Shown: positions 28,301 through 37,047 of the stretch, piece by piece
Layout of the letters: the number at the start of each line of letters is the position of its first letter
Numbering within the stretch: the first letter of the stretch is position 1
Assembly (NCBI GenBank): GCA_937891735.1
Contig: CALAGR010000199.1
Span: forward strand, 1 to 62,539
DNA from: an uncultured Pseudomonadota bacterium
Lineage (GTDB): Bacteria > Myxococcota_A > UBA796 > UBA9615
Direction: 5' to 3'
DNA: 62,539 nucleotides
Notes under the pieces: generated by a model
The model's input: only the letters and a program-made list of their open reading frames with translations
What the model was told of the DNA's origin: nothing
Database searches by the model: none
Translations under genes and position numbers: made by a program

Positions 28301-29506
28301 GCCTTGCTCAAGACGATCTACTTCCCCCACGCCATCGAGCTGGAGCGTGCCCGGGTCTCGCTGCGGGACCGCGTCGTCAAGGTGGAGGAACTGGAGGGGC
28401 GCCTGGGAGGAGGCACCCTCGAACACGCCGCAGGCTCCACGATCCGGCTCGACCGCAGCGGCTATCGCCCGCGTCAGTACGACCTGCACGTCGAGTGCGT
28501 GGACTGCACGGTCCGGTATCCCAGCTTCCTGCCCCCGTCCCGGGGCACGGCGTCCCTGTGGGTGCGGGGGGTCGCCCCAGACGGGCTGACCTTGGGCGGG
28601 CGGGTGCACATCGACGAGATGGTGCTGCGGGACACGATGAACTGGCAGCGCTCGGTGCTGACCTTCCGGGAGAAGGCCACCGAGAACGTGGCGGTGGCCG
28701 AGCATGCGCCCCTGTTCGACTTCGACCTGATGATCGACTCGGAGCCGGGCATGGCCCGGATCTTCAACAACCTCGGGGACATCCGAGGCACCGCCCGCGG
28801 CCTGCACGTCGGCGGCGACACCAACCAGGTCCTCATCACCGGCCTCGTGGAGCTCAACGCGGGCACGTTTCGCTACAAGGGGCAGGACTTCCAGCTCGAG
28901 CCGGGCAGCGCCGAGTTCCGGGAGGGCACCGAGTGGTTCCCCTGGCTCGAGGTGACGATGTTCAGCGACGTGGCCACCCGGGACGAGGACTACCGCATCA
29001 CGCTGAACGCCACCGGTCGCCTCGACAACCCGAGCTTGACCAGTACCTCCGAGCCGTACCTCAGCGAGGCCGACATCAACTCCCTCCTGCTGTTCGGGCT
29101 GACCCAGGAAGAGCTGGAGCGCGCGGAGCTCGCCGACCTGGGGGCGGCGGCGCTGGGGGCGGCGGCGGGCACCTACACCGAGACCGCGGCCGCGAGCTTC
29201 GGGCAGAGCGTCACGGGGGGTGGGCGCAACCTGCTGCCTGACCGGGTGGAGATCGTGCCCGTCTACACCGACACCACCGGCTCGACGACGTTCTGGGCGG
29301 TCGTCACGAAGGAGTTCATCCCGGACCGGCTGACCGTCGAAGCGGGCCTCGGCCTCGGGGCCCAGCAGGCGTTCTGGGCGGTGCGGGCGAAGCTGCGCCT
29401 CCTTCGGAACTTCTACATCGAGGGCTCCTGGGTGAACGACGAGAACGCATCGCAGAACTACGGCAACATCGGCCTCGACGTGAAGCTGGAGTTCGACTTC
29501 GACTGA
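25352..29506 (+). CDS. tamB: TamB-like translocation and assembly protein (DUF490)
   Basis: A 1384-residue AsmA/TamB-type protein. A single N-terminal transmembrane helix (about 17-38) anchors it in the inner membrane, and a long beta-rich periplasmic body follows. The C-terminal TamB domain is recognisable at GRLDNPSLTSTSEPYLSEAD followed by INSLLLFGLT, ending in KLEFDFD. Such proteins bridge the periplasm and move lipid or help insert outer-membrane proteins with the Omp85 partner. That partner is encoded 3 bases downstream, in an order reversed from the E. coli tamAB. ATG 25352 is the first sensible start after the tRNA; 25361 is an alternative. Confidence 0.88.
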   Translation: MVDMAPDEQRPNRRRWPRLLLLVFVVFSAALIGLALWVRSPAAAQMARRIAIIEGSRVLGEDLFVRELEILSVRPLRLALGGVSVHSRQPDRAGLPLVRVDRLEVGLGSLWSLRDRLVLIDELVVERPRTRVALETGQIRDFAALIALLKKPKPAGKTGPRWRVDLRRVTVSDAGARVTATPPGIGIAVAGLQLDFDRMIVQPTDGRRATERVPSPGSLRIADIEVVLGELREHATLERGSFNVEDGLLTFQDYGLDLRTGRVALSGQVPVGPPRPSSPGYRVDAQADIDLSVIHDAWPKLPELQGAANLRVGVQGKGLRPEVDFDLTAGGVEVLVHGPKKELLFKLGDLSLRGYYLEDLLKITRSSLVWAGGRIGVDAALTLRKDLPFDATLQVAGLDLARVLDGVTVPGSWVQMIMDGTITVAGSVADPDRGFWADGRGDIACTNLVVRDRAWDVAGPFTEMLLVPRSRVNTRITVDGVGVHLVGGRITGPNGSDLKVDTDFIFARPLKLRVKVAGTRFDARDLNTTVAGLHVEGHGGVEVLVQGPTNDLDISGALELEDFVFLQWPFGSVQGDVHWHVREDLEFSRLRGQRGNSAFESEVRVQFADAFRGGTRERLEVDIVAVIPEGHAQAEDLLPIFFGSAVDLRGPAWGRAHLHGPPSRLNGDGVVHAERPEYLWERFRSLDMAVQMKDGDLYITEGWARKESGLALFARGSIGRDGEVDVAFHLPEMGAEELAPVIDAGWPLTGRVSGVAILSGDLKNTWVDGRLRLRNGAWGAERLGDTDVTVRVQDHVATAEGTLLAGALRLGAEMTLEGIWPYSFGIRTVKDVSLDPWLPQTILGRSAPVTAWLAGSLSGVGTLRDQWHTLRLELPTFALVRGNHQVRATAADPIVITFQGGALRFEEVHLTSPDGATDLGVEGWLRPSGPLDVDVAGVLDIAFIDLAADVFDRAEARSLTIEQLSLRGTTQSLDMEGVAELNDALLKTIYFPHAIELERARVSLRDRVVKVEELEGRLGGGTLEHAAGSTIRLDRSGYRPRQYDLHVECVDCTVRYPSFLPPSRGTASLWVRGVAPDGLTLGGRVHIDEMVLRDTMNWQRSVLTFREKATENVAVAEHAPLFDFDLMIDSEPGMARIFNNLGDIRGTARGLHVGGDTNQVLITGLVELNAGTFRYKGQDFQLEPGSAEFREGTEWFPWLEVTMFSDVATRDEDYRITLNATGRLDNPSLTSTSEPYLSEADINSLLLFGLTQEELERAELADLGAAALGAAAGTYTETAAASFGQSVTGGGRNLLPDRVEIVPVYTDTTGSTTFWAVVTKEFIPDRLTVEAGLGLGAQQAFWAVRAKLRLLRNFYIEGSWVNDENASQNYGNIGLDVKLEFDFD

Positions 29507-29509
29507 TCC

Positions 29510-32500
29510 ATGAGCCACCGCTTCCCATGGCTGCTGCTCCTGGCGGTCGCCGCGCTGCTCTCCTGTGTCGTGCCTGCGGCCGCATCCGACGTGGATCCGA
29601 CCCAGTTCACGGGTCGAGTGCTGCGCGCGGTGCGGCTGGAGACCCCCCGCGGGGCGGCGTCCGGCCAGCTCGGCTACCTCGTCGAGCAGAAGGCTGGTGA
29701 TGTCTTCAATCCCCAGTCCGTGCGGCGCTCGGTGGAGCTGCTCTTCCGGCTGGGTCAGTTCGACGACGTGCAGGCCCGGGTCACCCCGAACGACGACGGC
29801 TCGCTCGACCTCGTATTCGCCCTGGTGCCCAGCTCCCGCCTGGCCGGGATCCGCCTGCGTGGAGTCCGGGGCCTCGCGCCGTCCGCGGTCCGGGCATCCC
29901 TCGCGAAGGGGCGGGGCGATCCGTACGTGCCCGGCGACGAAGCGAGGCTCGCGCGGGACGTGGAGGGCTTCTACCGAGCCCATGGCTTCCTGGACGTGCT
30001 CGCCACCGGACAGGTCGCCAAGACGCTGCTCGGAGGGCGCGCGGTGCGGATCGACATCGCGGCGGGCCCGCGGTACCGCATCGAGGAGGTGCGGTTCCTG
30101 GGCGAGCACACGGGGTTCGGACCGGAGCGACTGCGTCAGCTGCTCGGTGATCGGGTCGCGGCGGGTCGCTTCTACAGAGAGGACAACCTCAACCAGGCCC
30201 TCGATCGCCTCATCGCGCAGCTCCAGAAGCGCGGCTTCGTGGAGGCCCGCCTGCTCGGGCTGCCCGGCCCGCGCCGCCGCTCCCGCGTGCCGGTGGAGGT
30301 CCGCAAGGACTCCGACACGAACAGCGTGTCCATCGGGATCCCGCTGGACGCGGGACACCTCGTGGAGGCCGAGTTCGTCTTCGATGGCGAGCGCCGCCTG
30401 GCGTGGACCGATCAGCGCCTGTCCGACGTGGTGGGTCTGAACACCGCGGCCCGGGTGTCGCGCACCTATGCGGAGGACGCGGCCCGCCAGCTGGAGCGCT
30501 TCCTGTGGCGTCGCGGGTACTTCCACGCCGAGGTGAAGGTGGCCGTGGTCGATGAGCCGATCGTCCCGCCCGTGGGGGCGCCGGAGTGGACCTTGCCGCG
30601 AGTCGAGGATCTGCGGGTGTTGCGGTTCATGGTCGCGCCCGGGCCCGAGGTGAGCCTGTTGGCGAAGGACATCGACGTGTCGTTCGAGGCCGAGGAGGGG
30701 GCCGGCGGGTCATTCCTCTCCGCGCGCCGGGCCATCGGCGTGCTCAGCGACGGGAGCCCCGAGGTGATCGGCCATCGCCCTGCGGTCGCGGTGGTCCTGG
30801 GGTTCGACATCTATCGACGCCACTTCACCGACGGCGAGCTGCAGCAGGCGCTGGAGGTGCTGAAGGACTGGTACCGCGCCCGGGGCTTCCTGACCGCGAC
30901 GGCGACGGCCGAGCCCCGCTTCGTGGAGCGCTCCTGCCGGGAGACGGATCCCGTGGCGGAGGGCCGCCGGGTGTGTCTGGACGTGCACATCACCGAGGGG
31001 CCGCGCACCACGGTGGACAGCCTCACCATGGATGACCGGATCGAGCGGCTGCTCACCGGGACCAAGGAGGACGAACCGGACACGGAGCAGCGGCGCTCGA
31101 CGGTGGAGGGGTGGAAGAAGCGGTTCGTGGGCAAGCCGTTCAACCCCGCCCGCTTCGACGAGCTGGTCCAGGAGGTGATCGACGAGCTGGGCGAGCGCGG
31201 CTACATCGACGCGCGAGTGCAGAGCCGGCGGGAGATCAGCACCGACGGCACCCTCGTGAGGCTCGGGATCGACGTGCAGCCGGGCGACGCGGTGCACTTC
31301 GGCAAGGTCGTGGTGCGGGACAACCAGCACACCCAGGTGGGCTTCATCCGTCGGCAGGTCCCGATCCGTCCCGGCGCGCTCTTCACCCGGTCCCAGCTGC
31401 AAGGAGCCCAGGGCCGCCTGCTCCGCACCGGCCTGTTCGACGGCGTCGTGCTCCGGCAGGCGCAGCGGACCGGGCGCCTGCGGGACGTGGAGGTGCTGGT
31501 CAACGAGCGCAAGCGCTTCAGCTTCGTGCTGGGTGGCGGCTTCACCTGGCCCGACGACGGCCCTCGGGTGAGCGGGGAGACCCGGCTGCGCAACCTGGAT
31601 GGCCGGGGCCTGTCGGTCTGGGCCCGGGGCCGGACGAGCCTGGACTGGCGCTACATCACCGCCCGGATCCCCCTGTTCGAGTACCGCGCGTCCGTCGGAA
31701 TGGAGCTGCCGTACCTGCCGGGCCTGCCGCTTCGGGCGGCGTTGACGGCCCTCATCAACGAAGAGCTCGATGAGCCCACCTACCGAATCTCCCGGTCGGG
31801 GATCACCTTCGGCGTGGACTGGCGGCCGTCGAACAAGGTGACCATCGATGCGCAGGCCGAGGTGCAGTTGCGCGCGCCGATCCGCGTGGATTCGGTGGCC
31901 CGCCTCAACCCCCTCGCGGACATCCCCACCGTCAAGCCCCGCCAGAACCCCAAGCTCCTGCTGCTGGGGACCCTGTCGGCGATCCTCGACTTCCGGGACG
32001 ACCGCCTGAACCCGACCCAGGGCGTGTACGCCAGCGCGACCCTGGAGACGACGCCCAGCAACCTGGTTCCGGGCGCCCCCGCCTTCGGGCGGCTCAGCGG
32101 CCGCACGGTGCTCATGATCCCCCTGGACAAGCAGGGCTTTGGGCTTCGCCTGGAGGTGGGCGGTGGCGTGGCCTGGTCCTACGACGGGCGCCTGCCTCCC
32201 GTGGAGTGGCGGTTCCGGCTCGGGGGCACGTCCACGGTGCGCGGCTACCGGCTGGATGCGATCGGACCCTGGGGAACGCGGGAGGGCACGCTGGAGAACG
32301 ACGGCCTGCTCGCGGACGGGTTTCCGACCCGGCAGGTGCCCGTGGGCGGGAACGCATTCTACCGCGGCTCGATCCAGCTCCAGCTGCCGCTCCCAGGGCT
32401 GGCCACGTGGCGCCTCGTGGTGTTCGGAGACGGGGGGAACGCGCTGATCTACGGGGATCTGCCCGACGGCATCGACTCGGGGGTGTCGCCGCTGCTGCAG

Positions 32501-32662
32501 TGGAGCGTGGGATTCGGTCTGCGTCGCATCACGCCGATCGGCCCGCTGCGCCTCGAGCTGGCGGTGCGGCCGACCCAGTTCCCGCAGCTGCCCGGCGTCT
32601 TCCAGGGCACCGCGGCGTTCGGCGACGTCGTGCAGGTGCACTTCGCGGTCGGCGCCCTGTAG
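29510..32662 (+). CDS. tamA: Omp85-family outer-membrane protein (TamA/BamA-like)
   Basis: A 1050-residue outer-membrane protein with a signal peptide ending near PAAASD, several POTRA repeats (for example VRRSVELLFRLGQFDDVQAR and TRSQLQGAQGRLLRTGLFDG), and a C-terminal 16-strand barrel. The barrel holds the loop-6 VRGYR motif in LGGTSTVRGYRLD and the late strand SVGFGLRRITPIGPLRLEL. It is longer than typical TamA (about 580), with extra POTRA-like domains. Its place right after tamB supports a TamA role. It is convergent with the ppx-like gene, 6 bases apart. Confidence 0.87.
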   Translation: MSHRFPWLLLLAVAALLSCVVPAAASDVDPTQFTGRVLRAVRLETPRGAASGQLGYLVEQKAGDVFNPQSVRRSVELLFRLGQFDDVQARVTPNDDGSLDLVFALVPSSRLAGIRLRGVRGLAPSAVRASLAKGRGDPYVPGDEARLARDVEGFYRAHGFLDVLATGQVAKTLLGGRAVRIDIAAGPRYRIEEVRFLGEHTGFGPERLRQLLGDRVAAGRFYREDNLNQALDRLIAQLQKRGFVEARLLGLPGPRRRSRVPVEVRKDSDTNSVSIGIPLDAGHLVEAEFVFDGERRLAWTDQRLSDVVGLNTAARVSRTYAEDAARQLERFLWRRGYFHAEVKVAVVDEPIVPPVGAPEWTLPRVEDLRVLRFMVAPGPEVSLLAKDIDVSFEAEEGAGGSFLSARRAIGVLSDGSPEVIGHRPAVAVVLGFDIYRRHFTDGELQQALEVLKDWYRARGFLTATATAEPRFVERSCRETDPVAEGRRVCLDVHITEGPRTTVDSLTMDDRIERLLTGTKEDEPDTEQRRSTVEGWKKRFVGKPFNPARFDELVQEVIDELGERGYIDARVQSRREISTDGTLVRLGIDVQPGDAVHFGKVVVRDNQHTQVGFIRRQVPIRPGALFTRSQLQGAQGRLLRTGLFDGVVLRQAQRTGRLRDVEVLVNERKRFSFVLGGGFTWPDDGPRVSGETRLRNLDGRGLSVWARGRTSLDWRYITARIPLFEYRASVGMELPYLPGLPLRAALTALINEELDEPTYRISRSGITFGVDWRPSNKVTIDAQAEVQLRAPIRVDSVARLNPLADIPTVKPRQNPKLLLLGTLSAILDFRDDRLNPTQGVYASATLETTPSNLVPGAPAFGRLSGRTVLMIPLDKQGFGLRLEVGGGVAWSYDGRLPPVEWRFRLGGTSTVRGYRLDAIGPWGTREGTLENDGLLADGFPTRQVPVGGNAFYRGSIQLQLPLPGLATWRLVVFGDGGNALIYGDLPDGIDSGVSPLLQWSVGFGLRRITPIGPLRLELAVRPTQFPQLPGVFQGTAAFGDVVQVHFAVGAL

Positions 32663-32668
32663 GCCCCA

Positions 32669-33661
32669 TCAGGCCAGCACGACCCCCGGCCAGGCGTCCC
32701 ACAGGAGGCCGAAGCGCACGCCGCGGTCGCTGGTGGTCACCTCCTCCACGCCCATGCGGACCATGAGCTCGGTGAGCCAGATCAGCGACGGGGCCAGGGA
32801 GTCCGCCCGCCCGGGGTGCAGGCTGTGCAGGGCGTGGCGATCCGCCGAGGACATGTGGAACAGCCGGCGCGCCACCGACAGGGCCTGCTGCCGGGTCAGG
32901 CGCCGCGCGTGCTGCGCCACCGGATCCCACAACGCGCTGTCGTCCAGCACCTGGATCGTGGCCGTGACCGTGCCTGCGACGGCCACCATGGCGTGACCGC
33001 TGGGCAGTTCCTCGCCGTCGAGCACCTCGTCGATCAGCGCGCGGGCGGCCTCCTCGGTGGTGTCCCGGCCCAGCCGCTCGCTCAGCTTCGTAGCGCCGAA
33101 GGGGATCGAGCGGGCCCAGGTCGGGCCGTGCATGCCCTCGACGACCGCGATCTCGGTGCTGCCCCCGCCGATGTCGAGGGCCACCAGGGGCAGGGAGTCC
33201 GGGAAGCTGTGGGCCTGGGCGATGGCGACCAGCCGGGCCTCCTCCGCTCCGGCCACCACCGTCAACGGCAGGGCCAGGTCGTCGCGGATCCGGCGCAGGA
33301 ACGCGGGACCGTTGGGCGCTTCACGGCAGGCTGCGGTGGCCGCCCCGCGGATGCCGGTCCGCGGCACGCCCAGGGCCCCGAGCCGCGTCGACGCGTGCCG
33401 CAGCGCCGACCACGCCCGGCCCATGCCCGTCTCGCTGAGGGAGCCGTCCGGTCCCCGGGCCTTGCCCAGACCCGTGACGAACTGGAGTTCCTCGGCGATC
33501 CGCAGGCGCCGTGGCTCCCGCGGGTCTGCGATGAGCGCGGTCATCGACAGGGTGTTGGTGCCCAGATCGAGGACGCCGATCCGGGAAGGGGGATCGTCGG
33601 GACGCCCCGGCCGAAACGGGACTACTGAAAGCTCCGCCGGCCCAGGGGATCCGGGCCCCAC
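32669..33661 (-). CDS. Ppx/GppA-family phosphatase
   Basis: A 330-residue member of the exopolyphosphatase / pppGpp phosphatase family (ASKHA fold). It has phosphate-1 motif GVLDLGTNTLSMT, the second motif LVALDIGGGSTEIAVVEG, and GATKLSERL. It is short and lacks the C-terminal HD-like domain of long Ppx enzymes. The start is a weak point: the nearest GTG is at 33661, which overlaps the 3' end of tolB by 40 bases, and no start codon lies closer to the conserved region. It is last in the tolQ-to-tolB cluster on the minus strand. Confidence 0.85.
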   Translation of the reverse strand: MGPGSPGPAELSVVPFRPGRPDDPPSRIGVLDLGTNTLSMTALIADPREPRRLRIAEELQFVTGLGKARGPDGSLSETGMGRAWSALRHASTRLGALGVPRTGIRGAATAACREAPNGPAFLRRIRDDLALPLTVVAGAEEARLVAIAQAHSFPDSLPLVALDIGGGSTEIAVVEGMHGPTWARSIPFGATKLSERLGRDTTEEAARALIDEVLDGEELPSGHAMVAVAGTVTATIQVLDDSALWDPVAQHARRLTRQQALSVARRLFHMSSADRHALHSLHPGRADSLAPSLIWLTELMVRMGVEEVTTSDRGVRFGLLWDAWPGVVLA

Positions 33662-34998
33662 TGCGGGTTGCTGTAGCTGCCGTTGCCGTTCGTCAGGCGC
33701 ACCTGATTCGAGCCGTCCGCCGTCATCAGGTACAGCTGCTTGCCCCGACCATCCCGGGCCGAGGTGAACAGGATGTGGTTGGCGTCGGGGGACCAGGTGG
33801 GGTCCTCGTCGTCGCTGGCGGTCTGGGTCAGGCGCTTGAGGCCCGTGCCGTCCGAGTTCACCACGAAGATGTCGAAGCGGCCCTCGTCCCGCCCTGCGAA
33901 CGCGATCTTGCGCCCGTCCGGCGAGTACGACGGCGCGACGTTGTGGCCGCCCCGGTGGGTCAGCCGACGCACGTTTTCTCCGTCGCGGTCCATCAGGAAG
34001 AGCTGGGGGCTCCCGTTGCGGCTGCTCACGAAGCAGATGGTCTTGCCGTCGGGCGAATACGTGGGGGACACGTCGATGCCGTACTGCCGCGTGAGCTTGC
34101 GGATGATGGAGCCGTCGGGCTGCAAGGCGTAGATGTCCGAGTCGCCGTCCTTGCTCAGGGTCAGCGCCAGCTCGCCGCCCTCGGGCGCCCACTCGGCCCC
34201 TGCGTTGATGCCAGGCCAGGAGCTGATCTTCTGATGGCGGCCGGTGCGCAGGTCGGTGACCCACAGGTCGGGGTTGTCGTCCCGATAGCTCGTGTAGCTG
34301 ATCTTGTCGCCGGCCGGAGACCACGCGGGCGACAGGTTGATCGAGCCGTTCCGGCTGACGGGCTTGGGGTTGGAGCCGTCGTAGTCGAAGACGTAGACCT
34401 CCTTGCCCTGACCGAAGTTCGCCACCGCGACGATCTGGGTGTCGAACACCCCGCGCTCGCCGGTGAGGGACTCGATGATGGCGTTGGAGATCCGGTGGCC
34501 CAGGGTGCGCGGGTCGTCGGCCCGCCAGGAGAGGGTGCGGGTCAGCACCTCCTGGCTCGCGTCCACGTTGTAGACGTGCAGATCGACCTGCAGCTGCTCC
34601 TCGACCTGGGTCCAGGCCGCCTTGATCAGCGCCACCGCGCCGGGGACCTTCCAGTGATCGAAGCTGAACTCGCCGAGGGCGACGCCGGCCCCGACGGGCT
34701 CCAGGAACGCGTCGGGAGAGAGCAGATCGAAGTAGCCCGACAGCTCCAGATCGCGCTGCACGACCGCGTGCAGGGCCTCACCATCGACCGGGTCGGTGCC
34801 CTCGGCGCCGCGGAAGTCAGGCAGGGCGAGGGGCAGCGCAGAGTCGGCGCCCCCGACGATGGTGATGAAGGAGCCGACGCGGTCCGGCCCGGCCGGGTCC
34901 TGCTCTGCAGGAAGAGCCTGCGCCGACAGGGATCCCGGCGCCAGCAGCAGCGTGAGCAGCGCGACGGGGAACAGCCTGTGGATCCGCTCAGTCGCCAA
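33622..34998 (-). CDS. tolB: Tol-Pal system beta-propeller protein TolB
   Basis: A 458-residue periplasmic protein. The signal peptide ends near LSAQA. It has an N-terminal alpha/beta domain (FDHWKVPGAVALIKAAWTQV) and a six-bladed propeller with repeated PxWSPDG-type blades (LSPAWSPAGDKISYTSYRD, VSPTYSPDGKTICFVSSRNG). TolB links Pal to the Tol motor in outer-membrane constriction at division. TTG 34998 has a GAGG site 5 bases upstream; GTG 35004 is an alternative. No pal gene follows; the next gene is Ppx/GppA-like. Confidence 0.92.
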   Translation of the reverse strand: MATERIHRLFPVALLTLLLAPGSLSAQALPAEQDPAGPDRVGSFITIVGGADSALPLALPDFRGAEGTDPVDGEALHAVVQRDLELSGYFDLLSPDAFLEPVGAGVALGEFSFDHWKVPGAVALIKAAWTQVEEQLQVDLHVYNVDASQEVLTRTLSWRADDPRTLGHRISNAIIESLTGERGVFDTQIVAVANFGQGKEVYVFDYDGSNPKPVSRNGSINLSPAWSPAGDKISYTSYRDDNPDLWVTDLRTGRHQKISSWPGINAGAEWAPEGGELALTLSKDGDSDIYALQPDGSIIRKLTRQYGIDVSPTYSPDGKTICFVSSRNGSPQLFLMDRDGENVRRLTHRGGHNVAPSYSPDGRKIAFAGRDEGRFDIFVVNSDGTGLKRLTQTASDDEDPTWSPDANHILFTSARDGRGKQLYLMTADGSNQVRLTNGNGSYSNPQWGPDPLGRRSFQ

Positions 34999-35005
34999 AT
35001 TCACC

Positions 35006-35809
35006 TCACTTGCGCTCTTCGGGGCGGAACAATATCGAAACCGGCCAGGGTGCGCTCGGGGGCGGGGGCATCCGCCCTGCCCGTTGGATCGCCGCGGCAC
35101 AGCTCATGTCGAAGGCGTAGTTGCCCGAGCCCTTCGCCAGGGCGATGTCGGTGATGCTGCCGTTGGCCTCGATGGTGAACGTCACGATCGTCTCCACACC
35201 GTCAGACACCTGCTGCACCAGCGCGAGGTCAGGGCGCCACCGCTCCTTGGACCGATCATGGATGTCCCGATCGTACCGGCTCATCTTGCGCCCGAACCGC
35301 GCATCCAGCGTGCTGGGCGTCGCGTCCTCGTCGCCGTCCACGTCCGTGGCGAACCGGTCCTGGTCGCTGGCGTCGCCCAGGGACGTGAGCAGATCCGTGC
35401 GGGACCGCTTCGGCGTCGGCTCCTCCTTCTTCTCGACCGGCTCGACCGGCTGCTCCGGGCCCTTCTTCGGCTCGGTCTTCTCCTTGAGCACCATCCGGTC
35501 GGGCTCGGGAGGAGGCGCCGGCTTCGCGCCGCTCTGGCCGGGGTTCGGCTTGGCGACGTGGGTGGCCTTGTCCGGCAGGGCGTCGGCCTTTGGCAGCACG
35601 ATCGCCGACACGTAGAACGCGTCGGGACGCAGCGACGGCGGCGGATCGTCACCGCCCGCCCAGCCCACCAGCAGGATCGCCGCCAGGGCCCCATGGGCGA
35701 TCAAGGAGTGCACGAGGTAGCGACCGAGGCCGCTGCCCTCGTCCCGCAGGAGCCCGTGGTAGACGCCGGTGGGGGCGGTCGCCCTTCGCGCGGAGCGAGG
35801 CGCCTTCAC
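35006..35809 (-). CDS. TonB/TolA-like energy-transducing protein
   Basis: A 267-residue bitopic protein in the tolA position. One transmembrane helix (about 31-49) is followed by a Pro/Lys/Glu-rich periplasmic stretch (PPPEPDRMVLKEKTEPKKGP). The C-terminal domain has the TonB/TolA fold pattern VETIVTFTIEANGSITDIAL and AAAIQRAGRMPPPP. It couples the TolQ/TolR motor to periplasmic partners. It is shorter than E. coli TolA and lacks its long Ala-rich helix. It is 4 bases from tolR. Confidence 0.85.
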   Translation of the reverse strand: MKAPRSARRATAPTGVYHGLLRDEGSGLGRYLVHSLIAHGALAAILLVGWAGGDDPPPSLRPDAFYVSAIVLPKADALPDKATHVAKPNPGQSGAKPAPPPEPDRMVLKEKTEPKKGPEQPVEPVEKKEEPTPKRSRTDLLTSLGDASDQDRFATDVDGDEDATPSTLDARFGRKMSRYDRDIHDRSKERWRPDLALVQQVSDGVETIVTFTIEANGSITDIALAKGSGNYAFDMSCAAAIQRAGRMPPPPSAPWPVSILFRPEERK

Positions 35810-35813
35810 GTCC

Positions 35814-36278
35814 TCACCCTCCTGCGTCCTCGTCGGAGGGGGCGCCCGGCTCGGTGACCAGGCCCACGGAGATGATCCCCGCCTGCTTGGCCCCCGCGAG
35901 CACCTCCATGAGCTTGCCGTAGGGCGTGTCCACGTCCCCCCGGACGAACAGGGACTTGTCCGTCCGCTGCTCGTAGATGGCCGGCAGCTTTCCCGCGAGC
36001 TCGGTGCAGGAGAACTCCAGGTCGATGATGTGGCACTGGCCGGCCGCGGTCACGGTGAGAATGACCGGCTGCTCGTCTTGTTGTTCCAGGTTCGCGGTGC
36101 TGACCCGCGGAAGGTTCACCTGGACGCCCTGGGTCATCAGGGGCGCGGTCACCATGAAGATGACCAGCAGCACGAGCATGACGTCCACGAACGGGGTGAC
36201 GTTGATCTCGGACAGCACGGTGCCCACGCCGAGTTCCTCTTCGCGCCAGTCGCCTCCGCCGCCTGTGGACATGCCCAT
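35814..36278 (-). CDS. tolR: Tol/Exb-type biopolymer transport protein TolR
   Basis: A 154-residue protein of the ExbD/TolR family. The conserved N-terminus INVTPFVDVMLVLLVIFMV carries the proton-path Asp in its single transmembrane helix. The periplasmic domain includes SLFVRGDVDTPYGKLMEVL. ATG 36278 is used, 5 bases after tolQ. An inserted SCTEL segment supplies two Cys with QCHII, unusual for TolR. Confidence 0.92.
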   Translation of the reverse strand: MGMSTGGGGDWREEELGVGTVLSEINVTPFVDVMLVLLVIFMVTAPLMTQGVQVNLPRVSTANLEQQDEQPVILTVTAAGQCHIIDLEFSCTELAGKLPAIYEQRTDKSLFVRGDVDTPYGKLMEVLAGAKQAGIISVGLVTEPGAPSDEDAGG

Positions 36279-36283
36279 CGCGG

Positions 36284-36988
36284 CTAGCCCGAGCGTCGGG
36301 AGCGCTCGGAGCGCTCCACGAGGTTCAGGAAGTCCAGCGAGAAGTGGTTCATCTCGCTCGCCAGCAGCTTCAGTCGATTGACGAAGTAGTTGTAGAACAT
36401 CACCGCGGGGATGGCTGCGAACAGCCCGAAGGCCGTCGCGATGAGGGCCTCGGAGATGTATGGCCCGACCACCGCGATGCTGGTGGTGCCGTCGTTCCCG
36501 ATCTCCTGGAAGGCCCGCAGGATCCCCCACACCGTCCCGAAGAGCCCGATGAACGGTGCTGCGCTGCCGCAGGACGCCAGGAACGGGATCGTGCGCTCCA
36601 GGCGGTTCAGGGACTCGCTCGCGGATCGCCGCAGCGCCCGCTGCACGTTGCCCAGCACCTCGCCCTGGGAGGCGTCCCGGACCAGCTCGCCCCACTCGTC
36701 GTAGCCCGCCTGGAACGCCGCCGCGACCGGTGAATCGCTCCAGGCGCCGGCCGACTCGGCGCGGATCGGATCCAGCGAGCTGCGGGCCGCCACGGCCGCG
36801 TGAAAGCGATCGAGGAACGCCACCGAGTCCTTGTAGGCGCGCCTGAGGAGCATCGAGCGCTGAATGATGATCGCCCACGATACGAGCGACATCACGATCA
36901 ACACGATCATCACCGACTTGACGATGGGGTCGGCTCGAAAGACCAGCGTCCAGACGGACGGGTCAGCGGTCAGCAACAGTCCCGACAT
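36284..36988 (-). CDS. tolQ: Tol/Exb-type motor protein TolQ
   Basis: A 234-residue inner-membrane protein with three transmembrane helices, of the TolQ/ExbB/MotA family. The helix 2-3 region reads FLASCGSAAPFIGLFGTVWG and later EALIATAFGLFAAIPAVMFY. It forms the proton channel with TolR. GGAG lies 5 bases before ATG 36988. It is the first gene of the minus-strand tol cluster. Confidence 0.93.
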   Translation of the reverse strand: MSGLLLTADPSVWTLVFRADPIVKSVMIVLIVMSLVSWAIIIQRSMLLRRAYKDSVAFLDRFHAAVAARSSLDPIRAESAGAWSDSPVAAAFQAGYDEWGELVRDASQGEVLGNVQRALRRSASESLNRLERTIPFLASCGSAAPFIGLFGTVWGILRAFQEIGNDGTTSIAVVGPYISEALIATAFGLFAAIPAVMFYNYFVNRLKLLASEMNHFSLDFLNLVERSERSRRSG

Positions 36989-37047
36989 CACAGCTCCAGC
37001 AAAAACAGCGCGCGCGTTGCGGGCAGTCTATCCAAGGGTCAACCGGC

